Shown: positions 41,750 through 52,478 of the stretch, in pieces | Position numbering within the stretch: the stretch's first letter is position 1 | Layout: each line of letters opens with the position of its first letter | Assembly: GCA_030374765.1 (NCBI GenBank) | Contig: JARGXX010000099.1 | Coordinates: 2,480,001-2,544,000, forward strand | Reading direction: 5' to 3' | Origin: Agarophyton chilense | Lineage: Eukaryota > Rhodophyta > Florideophyceae > Gracilariales > Gracilariaceae | DNA length: 64,000 bases | Program-made: the position numbers and the translations under genes | Notes under the pieces: model-generated | The model's input: the letters and a program-made list of their open reading frames with translations, nothing else | Database searches by the model: none | What the model was told of the DNA's origin: nothing

Positions 41750-43304
41750 CAGTGGTGTGCAAAAGTATAAGAACACCCCGCAAACCTGGTATGTGGGGCG
41801 CACAAAGTAGAGAGGTAACCTTTGAACACGGTAAAATGTCGGCAACAAGGTTAAAATGAGTTTCATGAACTCTTTTTTAATAAAACAGGCACCTAACGAA
41901 CGGCAGCTACAGAATAACATATAATGCCCGCGTCAAAAGTAAAAGAACGATATTTTATTTATTGCACAACACAACAGCAAAAGAGTTTTAATACTTTGTT
42001 TTCTTCCCATTGGCTCTAATTGCAGCCATGCAACGACGTGGCATGCTTCTGGAAAGCATAGTGAGCACGTTTGCGTCTAATTTCGACCACTCATCACTTA
42101 GTTCCTTTCTTAGCTCTTCTTTTGAACCAAATTGGCGATTATCAGCATAAACTCTGTACTCCAAAACACTCCAAAGCTTCTCGATAGGGTTAAGATCCGG
42201 TGAGTGTGCAGGCCATTCCAAGAGCTCAATATTTTCTTCATTAAACCAAGCCTTAGAGTATTTAGATACATGAATGGGGGCATTGTCTTGCTGAAATATA
42301 AGCTCATCCCCATGGTATTCGTCCACCCAAGGTAGAAATTTGGACTTTCACATCTCTACATATTGCTCCGAATTAATATTTTCATCAATAAAAACCAAAA
42401 GGGCCTTTTTCATAACGAAAAAAATCCCAAACCATTACTGAAAATCCTCCATTCTTTCTCTTAGAAAAAACTTTTTCATCATGACGTAAATCATGCCAGT
42501 AATAAGTCTACCCATCTGGGCCGTCACCGTTAAATTTTTTCTCGTCGGACCATACAACCATATTCCATTCGTGAAGATAAAACTGATTGTATCGCATGGC
42601 CCATTCGAGACGCGTAATTTGATGCTGTTCGGTTATCAGGGGTGCCAAAATTTTCTTCTTGTACTCGTGTTAAAGCGATGAATAGACCTTTTCACAGTAA
42701 AAACAAAAACGTCGAGATTGAGATCCTTTTTTAGGACTTTGGCGGAGCAGGATTGCTTAGAAAGCAGCCGCTTTATGTTACGGGTATCATGGGGTGCGAG
42801 TTTTTGCGGCCTTCTACTTCTTTTCTTCGTAACACCTACGCTTTGTCGCTTCAGGCATTTGTGTACAGCTGTTTTGGAGCGATTGACCTCAGTTACTTTG
42901 CGTTGCAAGGACGGATTGGCTCCATGAAGTGCAATTATTTGGGCGACTTCTGTGCTGGTAAGTTGTCTACCCTTCAGCATAGTTTGAAAGGGTTAAAGAA
43001 CCTTTAAAAGGTCTAAAACTACAAAGGACAATGATTTGTAGTACAGATTCGCAATGAATACTGTGTTGGGTACGTGGAACATCAGTGCGCGCCTTTTTTT
43101 AAATCGTTCTTATATTTTTGCACTTCTGCAGAAACAGTGCTTTTAAAACTGTGAGGAATGTATAAGTTTTGGGCCTAAGTTGAATGAATAGTGTTTATGG
43201 ATGATGTGTCAGCTTGCTGTCTTCTAAATCTTTTCTTCATCTGGCTCTCGGAAGCCCTTTTTTGTTCAAAAAACACACCGTCCTTATATTTGTGCACACC
43301 ACTG
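41750..43304 (-). mobile_element. Tc1/mariner DNA transposon (1555 bp) with matching TIRs
   Basis: The left end CAGTGGTGTGCAAAAGTATA and the reverse complement of the right end, CAGTGGTGTGCACAAATATA, match at 18 of 20 positions. Each end is flanked by TA (41748-41749, 43305-43306), the target duplication of this superfamily. The length is typical. The transposase inside is broken, so the copy could move only with a helper. Confidence 0.9.
41988..42980 (-). pseudogene. Tc1-type transposase, frameshifted
   Basis: The frame starts at an ATG at 42980 with a helix-turn-helix DNA-binding part (QLTSTEVAQIIALHGANPSL, then KKRSRRPQK). Open coding is lost between 42636 and 42326, where stops separate fragments such as NGGFSVMVW (catalytic-core strand) from the remainder. 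The last third has FQQDNAPIHVSKYSKAWF and PAHSPDLNPIEKLW, giving Asp and Glu 34 residues apart, the DD34E spacing of Tc1 elements. It is a dead transposase by nonsense and frameshift changes. Confidence 0.85.
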
Positions 43305-45217
43305 TACACTCAGCGTAGTTTCTAGACCTCAAAAATAGAATCTTTACTCAGAAGCAAAAACGCAACCAAATGGGTCATTAGAGGATTTACGCCAAAAGAA
43401 TTCTCGTATAGTAATGAATTAATCTAGAGCCTGCGTAGGGATTATTATTTCCGAAGACGACGATAAATTAACGCCTCTGCGTTTGTTCGACTGAAGCTTT
43501 ACTCCACCTCTTCGTGGTATCGACTGGGCAGTGTAAGCTGGCCAACGGAGTAAGTCAGGGAGGGATCCCTGTTGGCGAGGGAAGAGATCAGGCTCCTTAG
43601 GTCTGTGATCCCTGTTTTATTGGTATTTTTTTTAGAACTCTTGAGAGTTGTTTCAAATTCCTGAGAAAAATAAATTACCGGTGTTCCATGGCCTGGCGTT
43701 GCTGTATGCTGGTGAAAATAAGTTTTAAGGCTAGTTTTGACGAAATGCAGAGCTTAAATGATTTCCCATATTGTTTGTTTGTTGTCCTTGGAATTTACTG
43801 GCGCTGCTCGTGTTAAAGTCCGAAAACGGAATCATATAAGGTCTTTTCTTTTTGGGTAACCAGGGTTTTTTTCCATGTGCAAAAGTTCATTGACAATAAA
43901 ATCCGGGAAATCGCGTGAACTTTGTAGTAGGCGGGAGGTTCTGTGTGTTTTTTAATCGAGTTTATAAGGTCGTTTGAAGTTGTATATTGTTAATAATGGT
44001 TTTTTGTGATATTTGTAGAGCAAAGCGTGCGCAAATAACCGGTCGGGGCACCATTCATATGGCGTCTGATATATCGGGGACCACGTCAATTATTTTATGA
44101 TTAATATTAGTTTTTCGTATTTTAGACACCTTTGAAAGCATGACAGTTAAGCCTCTACAGTAGCACCGTAGTGGACGGATGGACGTGAAAGGCTGGGGAA
44201 ACACGCATGATACGTGTATGAACCAGGATTGGTTTGCACTACGATAGTCTACTCGTGCAGTTCACTGTCTAGAATAGACTTAAACGATGGATTCACCGCC
44301 ATCGCTACCACCAAGTAAATGGTAACCGAGCGCTCGGCTCTAGATTATGTCGCCTACGCGAGTCTCCATCTCTTAACGGGAGAAATCGCGACCGTTTTGG
44401 CTAGTTTATTCCCTTGGGAAGCTCAGGCGTCACTGTACCATCGTTATTGGTGTGTTTCTTTTTTGTTAGTTGGGTTTCCTGTGTTTCGGTCTGTACGTCG
44501 CCTCTGTATAGGATTTTTTTTACACGTCTTTATTTCTCTTATCCAGTGTGGATACCACTTTCATAGGTATGTACGCTTTGTCATGCGTCCTATTTCTCCC
44601 TACATTTTCGCCCTACACTTTGCCGTTGTCCGCGGAATATCCTTGTCCTTGGATCGCCTTTTGATTCTTCCCCTTTTCCTGGGTTCATCACCTTCGTAGA
44701 TATTGCCTGAACCACCATTGTCTTACACCCACGCATCGGTGACACAAAGGCTCGTTCGCTGAGTTACCCCTCTTCACGAGAGCGGGACTCGAACACCCGG
44801 GAGGTATTTCCCCATCCGGGATTGCTCTCCAATATTGCTGTTTGATTTTTGGAGGGTTTTCAGAAAAATAATTGTTAAAATTTATTTACCAAGCGCCCTG
44901 CGTGTTAACGTAGAGCGGGGGTGTTTGAAGCATCAAGGTATGTCCAGTTATAACTGTGAGTAATGTTGTCGAAGCACGAATCTCATAAACCTGGGGGACA
45001 CGAGGCTCGGACCTAGTTTCACTTGTTCGGAGGTCTTGTGAGGGCTGGGTCTATTGAAGCTGCGGGCTCAGCCGGTATCAGCGCTGCTAAAAGCGCAAAC
45101 CTGTACTACGGGTTAAAGTAGTCCCGAGAACGGAATGGGTTGACTGTTCTCAGAGATGATGGATCTGCAACAATTTAAATATCAAACTGCAGGGCTGTCG
45201 GGCAGGAAATAGAGGAC
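43305..45217. other. Intergenic region with no supported gene
   Basis: About 1.9 kb. A plus-strand frame at 44319-44699 has an ATG and a strongly hydrophobic product (FPVFRSVRRLCIGFFLHVF), but no family pattern. A short hairpin CGATGG...CCATCG lies near 44285. A tRNA-like stretch near 44760-44830 (minus strand) has a poor T-stem and I do not call a tRNA. I see no mobile-element ends. Confidence 0.4.
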
Positions 45218-45412
45218 ATGAGGTTGGATATCTTTGGCATCGTAAGAAAAGTTTCTCGGGGTAAACTTTTAGTTTACCTTGGAGAAAAGTCGCAGTGTAA
45301 AAATGCTCTCCTTCGTGTAATCAGGAATGATATACCGGAGATCATTAAAAAAAGTGAATTGGATACCTTATTCCGGTTCATTGAAGATAAAACATATCCA
45401 CTAAATTTCTGA
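45218..45412 (+). CDS. Small unknown protein (64 residues) upstream of the frameshifted gene
   Basis: An ATG at 45218 opens a short frame reading MRLDIFGIVRKVSRGKLLVY, then a charged helical part (RNDIPEIIKKSELDTLFRFI) and a stop 18 bp before the next ATG. It looks protein-like, but I recognise no family. It lies in tandem with the next frame on the same strand. Confidence 0.35.
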   Translation: MRLDIFGIVRKVSRGKLLVYLGEKSQCKNALLRVIRNDIPEIIKKSELDTLFRFIEDKTYPLNF

Positions 45413-45430
45413 GGAAGTGCGCCAAAGGCC

Positions 45431-46313
45431 ATGTCTTCTAGGGAAGTAGCGACTACTCGAGTTGTAACCGTCTCGGTTGAGAAACCCCGAGGGCGTTCAA
45501 AACGCACACTGGGGGGTAAAGAGGGTGAGTTTTCGAGTGAATACGAGTCCGAGTCCGCTCCAGATTCTGACTCAGAGGAAGAAACTACTGCCCGCCCCAA
45601 TTAAATGCAAAGAATTTAGTTGTTTCATGGAGGGGTTGGAGAAGGGTCAAAAGCGCAGGACTAAAGACATAAATGAACTGAAGGAGTCGCGGAAGAGTTC
45701 GGAGGAAAAATCAAAGGAGGAGAATTTTCTTACCGGCGTCAGACAGGCAATGGATGGGGTTGTAGTCGAACCCGGCAATGACTCTGGCTCAGAATCCGAC
45801 GACGGTGATGATAAAAATTCGAGCCTTGCGAGAAAGGATTTGAATTGGAAGCGGCAGAAGACGAACAATAAATTCTTGGTTGCTTTCGCTAGCAAATCGT
45901 TTCCTGAACAAGATGTTTCTTTTCACAGTCTTGAAGGTAAAGAGATGCTTCGCAAAGCTCTGAAGACTTTTCGGACGGTCTCTGCGTCGGTTGAAGCTCG
46001 TTACTTGACGGGCATTTGGAACCGCCCGGAAGCGGCAACGTTGGTTCGGGTTATTGACTGCCTCATCAGCTCGCTGGGCGTAATAAAAGCCAAAAACGAG
46101 TTAGCGGTAGAGTCAACAATTCGTAGGTCGGCGGCAGGGATAATGGGTGATAAGACTGGAAACCGAGAAGCAGCCAGAGAACTCGACGAAGAGCACGACG
46201 ATTTGATTAGCGATTCAATGAAGCGTAAGCTTCACAAGTCGGCGAAACTTCGAAAAGAGTATAAGGAGGACAAGTCAGTTTTGCCTAGTCAAGCTGACGG
46301 GAATGAAGCTTGA
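45431..46313 (+). pseudogene. Unknown acidic, coiled protein gene with a frameshift
   Basis: An ATG at 45431 starts MSSREVATTRVVTVSVEKPR with a Ser/Glu-rich acidic tract (SEYESESAPDSDSEEETT) and stops at 45604. The protein-like sequence continues in another frame to 46313: charged helix (RRTKDINELKESRKSSEEKS), an acidic tract (NDSGSESDDGDDKN), a helical core (ALKTFRTVSASVEARYLTGI, LVRVIDCLISSLGVIKAKNE) and a charged tail. The shift lies near 45600. The profile (disordered acidic N-terminus plus helical core) resembles gag-like or DNA-binding proteins of mobile elements, but I cannot assign a family. More protein-like frames follow near 46717-46893. Confidence 0.45.
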
Positions 46314-47895
46314 AAAAAAACAATGACAACAGCAACAGCAATTCTTGATTCGATGGGCATGCGGGATGTGCTTCCTGTTGCAGGGGCGTCCAATAAATAG
46401 GATGGGGATACAAAGAAAACAACGCGCACGAAAACGACAAATGTGGATTAAAAAAAGGAAATTCCAAGGCATACCTGAAGGACTTGGAAGTGTCCATATT
46501 TTCTTATATGCAGAGCATCTTCACCCCTCTCTACTGTTACAAGAGAGAAACGCTTTCCAAAAGGTCTGGCGACCAATTTCTTGCAAGGCATGGGGAGGAC
46601 TCAATTCGCCGGAATTATTTTCGTTGTGGAGGAGTTCGTAGGAGAAGTTGATTCTACGTTCGAATACAGTGACCCCATCATTGTGTCGTTCTGAATCCAG
46701 ATCTAGTATCATTGCCAGAAAATGTTCTCGCAGCCTCAGCGGGTATTATCTCATTACTACCAAGAGATACCCAACTATTGTGTAGGACAAAAGTTATTCG
46801 AAGTGAAAGAGAGGTTGAAAGAACTAAAAAGCCTTTTCTCTGGACGGAAGGCGGGAGGATATCGGGAACTTATAGGGAGTTGTTCGGAGACAGGCTAGAA
46901 GAGCGCTAAAAAAATAGCTCCTGTTAGCAGATGAGGAAACAGATTATCAAGGATGTTGGTAAAAATATTTAAGGGATACATCCGACCACATGAACTCTAT
47001 CAGGCCTAAACAAAACATCCCCGTCCCAACACCAGGGACTCAGAACGGTTATACCAGTGCATTCACATCTTTCACCGTGCCCCGCCAAGATTGGGCTGGG
47101 GGTTTGGATGATGATGTGGGAACTTAAACCGAAGATGGTTTAAGTCAGTTCGTCAGAATTCTGAGACAGAAACACCGAGTCCTGACACCCCTAGTAGAAG
47201 TTTAGCCCTGTGTACACGGAGATTGTGGAGTGCATTCATCTAAGAAAGCTTCTCCGTACGTAAATATTGTGTGCACTGCACTGCAGTGGTTGTAGAGTGT
47301 GCAAACGGGGTTTTCAGTTTTCAAAATGTCACTCCTTGCCCACTCTACAAACACTCAAACGCGCCATGTCTTACAGGAAGATTGGGCTCGAAGTACTGGC
47401 TTTTCACAATTGCACAGATTTTACTTTGTGATACGGCGCCTCTACTCTTCGTCATTCTGCTAATATAAGCCTTTAATATTCAGTCCCACTTAAAAGCTGC
47501 CTGTTCACGCCTTCTATTGAATAGGATGTAGAATTGAGCAATTGATGAGCCAGCAGAAGATCGTCCAAAATATACGTTCGGACACGCCCATAACGACCAC
47601 CATTACTTCTGCTCTTACCTCCTGTCGAACCGTGCAGGCGCAAAAGGCGGTGTTCTAAACATCCTACTAGCCTTTAAATGATGGAGACGTCCTCAAGCGT
47701 CCCCCCAGTGAAAACATTTTCCACTTGCCCCTCCTCGTAAACCTGCCCTTGTAGCCCGAGCTTTAGGTCGTTACACCAGTCGAACCACCCCATTACATAC
47801 TTGCGCTTCCAGTTGAATGAAAGTAGTGGTTCTACTTCTTCAGCATCCGAAAAGTCAAGTACAATAATGCGTAAAAGGCGCCCATAGCATGCATT
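46314..47895. other. Region of short, unrecognised open frames
   Basis: About 1.6 kb. A plus-strand frame from ATG 46717 reads MFSQPQRVLSHYYQEIPNYC and stops near 46893; it could be part of the same decayed unit as 45218-46313. The rest shows many stops in all frames. No repeat ends or RNA genes seen. Confidence 0.35.
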
Positions 47896-49740
47896 CTAGG
47901 AGTCTTCAGTGCAGTCCATTTCTACGGCGACGTAGCTGTTTTCACGTAAGGAAGGGTTTCTTTTCTCTCTTCCGTGCAACGTCCAATACACTCCAGCCCC
48001 TTGAACAATTCCTCCAGAGATAAACCGAACGCGCGACCACAACCGTACTTTTTTAACTTTAGACACAATTATTCGTGCCTGATCCTCGCTCAGATAAGCT
48101 TGCTTTCGAACTAAGTAGCTCCTTAGGAGTATTCGTAGGCGCAGTGCATCACCAAACTCTTCCATGTTTATCTACTTCTGAGGACCGAGTACTTCAAAGT
48201 TCCCTCTCCCGATTAGTCTCTCCACTGCATTATCTTCACTGAGAAAAGGAATCTTGTAGAACAGCTTGAAGGCTTCCCCGGACACAGCCCTTCTCGTCAT
48301 GCTTTCAGCCGCCAAGTTCCGTGCGTTATTTCTATCATGCACCCAACCCACATTCCGCTCTAGCCAGAACTGCGAGACCGCTCCAAGTGGACCAAACCTC
48401 TCCATGCAGTCAGCCAGGTGAAGCACAGCGTGAATGGTTGACTTGCAAACTCTAATGCTCTCGGGGTCGTACCGAAAGTAATACCTCTCAAAGTGTTCAA
48501 AAAACGTAACAGAGAGTTCTCGAGTGCGGTTCACGTTAGCCATTGAAAGAGCCGGTCTGAAGCATATGTCCACCAACTCTGCTAAATAGGCACGACCAGT
48601 GGCGTACGGATTGGGCAGTAATACATCAAAAAGCACGATCGAATATGATATAGTGAAGCGCTTCATTTCAACTGCTTTCCAATCCTTTTAACTGGAAAGC
48701 TCCCTTGGCTTCGGAGCAGTTTGTCCCGAAATGGTTGAGCCCCATCGCTTCCTTTCAGCGTCCATTGAGCTGACTTGCTGCTTTGAAAGCGAAAAAACTT
48801 CACCTTCCATCTCACACATCAATCGCAAAATATCTCGTTGGATATTCATAAAATTGGGCATCACATCCTGAGGGAACAGATCGTATGAGATGACGCTTAG
48901 CAGCGAGAACAATACTGACTTCTTAGAAATTTCTGTCTCCTCTCTCACACGTTTGCAAGTGTCCGGCAAGCATCTAGTTGCTCAAATGCATGGGAGGTGG
49001 AGAGTGGTGCGCGATATTTCAAACTCCTAGGGTTGAAGAAAACTTGAAGCTCATTGGTGCCGCTCAGGTCTCTCATTCTAGAAGGAAAGTACATGTGCCG
49101 GTCAAAGAGCCCTTCTAATTCACATTCTTGACAGGTTTTCTTCCCGTTTGGACCGGCAAGCCCTGCCACTTTAGAAACTGCTGGCTGGTCACCACAGAAA
49201 AAGACGAGGTGTATTCGTACCCGGCGTGTAATGCGGTCAGGAAATTGCAGAAGCGCTTCATCTTCTGAGAATGAATCGGCGATTTCGTTGATAAGTGGAA
49301 TCAGGAATTATTGGAGATCTTGAATTTGGTCCGCTGCCATGGTTGTAGTGACTCATGACGTCGTCGTCTTGTCGATTTGAAATGCGACGTCGGAACTCGT
49401 AAAGAGCCTGGAAATTTTTCTCTCCCTTCACGATAGCTTTTAGTCTGGGAAGCAATGGAATGTATGTAAAGATACTTTTGGCATCTTCAAAGTACTGAGA
49501 AGGCGGACTGTTACATATGCTTCAGACATCACGAAATGTACCTGTAGTATCGTCTTCATGCAGATCGGGGAACAACATATGTCCGGGACATAAGGCGTAT
49601 TCTTGCAAGGGCTCAGACAATCCAGTTGACCTACAAATGAATGATGTGACGATCTTCCAACTTTTGCAAGGGGCATTGACCAGTGAGAGAACTTCATCCA
49701 TGACCGTTCCCTCTAGACCTTGTTTTTGATAGAGCTCCAC
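47896..49740 (-). pseudogene. Degraded CACTA/Plavaka-like transposase region (tentative)
   Basis: Four or more minus-strand fragments line up in order: LQEYALCPGHMLFPDLHEDD near 49600, then KKTCQECELEGLFDRHMYFP near 49120, and a 160-codon block at 48172-48666. That block contains ESIRVCKSTIHAVLHLADCM, then RFGPLGAVSQFWLERNVGWV, and a last fragment lies at 47896-48165. The Cys-rich C..CxLxG...YFP piece and the H-LxD-RFGP-F-ER pattern resemble the transposase and DUF4218-like parts of fungal and algal CACTA elements. Frames change at least three times. No CACTA-type termini were found. The family assignment is inference from pattern. Confidence 0.4.
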
Positions 49741-51215
49741 GCATCCCTTATTTTCTCTGATCCAATCGGGTAGTCCTGAATTCTGGTGAGCATTTGAAAA
49801 GGCTCAATGACTTCACTATCGTTTAGTGCTTGTGCATTTCCTTCAAATCTTCCGCCACGGACGACACCCAATGCTTCGTTTCCATAACGTGATCTGTGAA
49901 AGAGCGATAATAACGGTTGAGCCCGGTAAGCCGCCGGGCCCTGAAGGATCTCGCAGATGACACGTGTACGGATCGACCTCAGGTGAACTCATGTAGATTT
50001 TTTATTTAATTTAATTAGTGTAATAGATTAACACTACAGTGCCAGGGAGATCTCAGCGCTTCGCCAGTACTATTTACTTGGCTCGAGTGACGCTTCTCCC
50101 ATAGCGTACGGTAGGCACCGTTAGGATACTAAATAACCCTCTTTGGTATATTAGTTCCACCCTGTGGTCTTCAAGCCATCGTTTCCGTAGTTTCAACCTG
50201 TAGGACTACGCATTAAACGCCAGCCCATTGCACCAAGTACTCTGGGAGTGCCGCCGTCAAGGATTCGAACCCTAGGACCCGCTCTAACACGCCACCACCG
50301 GTCGAGACCCGTACACTGACTTAACCCGTCATTGCGTTACATGATCTAGCTTCACCACTCCGGTCACCTCCGATATCCTCCAGAGACTGCTCTTCACTGC
50401 CAGAGATATTCGCCAATTCCCGAGTTACGGCGGCTGAGAGTATTTGTAATCGCTCCTCACCACCTGAAGAGGGAGCCATTTCTGCATCGCTAAGACGAAC
50501 GCGGGAATCAGATGGTGATGTAAGCATTAGTAAGTGTGGTTCTGAACTGGCTAACGGCGGTGTTCTAGGTGCTTCATGTGATTTATGGAGGGCAATATCT
50601 TCGGCAGCAGCTGCGATCGTAGCCTGGGCGCTTTCAGAGATCGGTTGTAGTGAGTGTGTGTCAGTGCTAACGTTGGCATTAATTTCTTCATCTCGCCTTG
50701 TTTCTGATATCAAAGCTTCATCGTTAAACTAATGCATTGATTCCAAAGCGTTGGGTACGACAGGAGGAGATACAAATCGAAGTAATGTTGGCGGTGTTTC
50801 GGAAAGTGGTTGTAGAACTTCATCCGTTGCAACCTGCTCATCGTCGAAATTGTCTCTTTCATCATCTGTCGAATGCTTGAACATCTTATCCAAGCCCTGT
50901 GATAACTTTTTAACTTCACATTCTCACCATGTACTCGGGGACCTCTTGCAAATCGCCCATGACCTCGTGCAACGCGGCGATGGTTTGATTCCCGGCGATG
51001 TTTGCTCATCGTTGGAAGACAAACAGGTATTCCAAGCTTGCATCGACATTCGAACCACGGTGTACACAAAAGTCTTTCGATGGGCATAAGATAAAAGTGA
51101 GAGGAAGAAAGCTTAGTGTCTCTGGGCTGGGGAACAATATGTAGATTCAATATAATTTCTTGATCTCACAGAAAAAAGTTGTGAGTTTCTTCTCTTCGTT
51201 CGAGCTGAACTGAAA
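49741..51215. other. Decayed region with a Ser-rich minus-strand frame and a possible transposase N-terminus
   Basis: On the minus strand, 50321-50713 encodes a 130-residue low-complexity, Ser/Glu/Ala-rich product. Upstream of it, 50710-51150 contains MPIERLLCTPWFECRCKLGI with a basic stretch, which could be the Cys-rich start of the same transposase as 47896-49740. A tRNA-like segment lies inside at 50240-50310. Nothing here is an intact gene. Confidence 0.3.
50243..50312 (-). repeat. tRNA-like sequence with RNA polymerase III B-box (SINE-head candidate)
   Basis: The minus strand has GGTGGCGTGTTAGAGCGGG, like a D-arm with A-box, then 5-10 bases later GGGTTCGAATCCT, which matches the B-box consensus exactly. 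The anticodon arm is missing between them, so this is not a functional tRNA. A tRNA-derived SINE head is the likely meaning; a second copy in the window was not found with confidence. Confidence 0.35.
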
Positions 51216-52478
51216 GTGGTAACCGCAAAAAGAAAAGTTGCAAGTATCGAAGAATGTCAGACATGTGCACCGAACCCTCGTAGTTTGCCTAATCATTTTG
51301 AGAAAAGAAACCTACCCTATTCTGAAAATGCAGTCGCAAGATCAAATGGAAGTGCACGCGATGATAAAAGTCGTTCTGAAGAAAATGACGAAAATGGAGA
51401 GCACTCTTCAGAATATGAAAACCAGAATCGATATTATTTAGCCACAGGTATATCGCCACTCGATATACAAACCGAAGCACTTCCAGGCCCATTTTGGTCG
51501 CGATCCAAATTTGGCTAACGCATTTCGCCTTCTTTCCGACGAACGTAACGTAAAAATACCTGAAGAGGATTCAATAAGGACTTTCAATATACTGAGAGAA
51601 GTACCGGCTGAGATTGTCAACATGCACGCAAAGGATTGCACTGGACATTTCATGGCCCTAATGCTTCCGACTGGTTGAGAGGTGTTAAGCTGGTCAGAAA
51701 TATACAGAGGAAACAAGTTGATGGTCGAGCGACTTATTGAAAGGCTGAGCAACAGACCTGAGATGGCACTCTTTGCCCAAGGGGCAGCGAACTGGAAAAA
51801 AGAACCAGTTGTTATCCAGAAGTGTAAGTCTATCAAACGGAACGCTGATGTTGTTCCAGTTGGTCAAAACTCTCGAGCTGTCCCTCGCCCTCGCCTCAAC
51901 GATCAGGCAGATGTGTCGTCATTTGCAGCACAGCACAATTGTCATATCCTCTGAATCAATTTTCGGCAACAAGCAAAGACCCGAACTGCCCACTTCTTCA
52001 TTTAAACAGCGCCGATAATAATGATTCCAGTTCATTCCTCGCCCGCTCATTGGCACCAGATATACAACCGGCCAAACATAACACGCGCGTAGTAGCTAAA
52101 TCTGCAGATCGTACTCACACTGGAACCAGGGCCGGAGCGGAGCGAAAACAGAAAAAAATCGGAGGAAAGGACAATGGCGCTAACCCAAGAAGACTGCCAA
52201 AATTTGAAAGAGTGGAGTTTTCCATGCTCGAGAATGCTCCAATCTCACACTTCGGTCGAGAAACTCCAAAGAATAATGGACGGTTTTCCCTGTCAACTAG
52301 CGGCAATATAACTTCTGCTTCAGAGGCAGGCAGCGTCTTTTTACGAGACACAGACGGCCTATCTCAGATTCCGGCTTGTTCCATTCCAGTTGATGGAAAC
52401 GTAAAGAATCAAGACATTCCACAATTTTTGATGGCTCGACAAAGGACAGAAGCTATAAGAAAATCTGCAAACAATTAA
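51216..52478 (+). pseudogene. Broken plus-strand frames of unknown origin
   Basis: Successive protein-like segments in changing frames: 51216-51518 (acidic, Ser/Glu/Asn-rich), a short piece EVPAEIVNMHAKDCTGHFMA near 51600-51675, then 51682-51954 (LMVERLIERLSNRPEMALFA). A basic Ser/Asn-rich part follows at 51939-52478. The arrangement suggests one former gene with several frameshifts. The disordered charged start followed by a helical part is similar in style to the frame at 45431, but I see no clear sequence match. No function can be given. Confidence 0.3.

Noticed and set aside
44755-44835. tRNA gene on the minus strand
   Set aside because: GTGTTCGAGTCCC resembles a T-loop, but the T-stem does not pair and no acceptor or anticodon stem forms.
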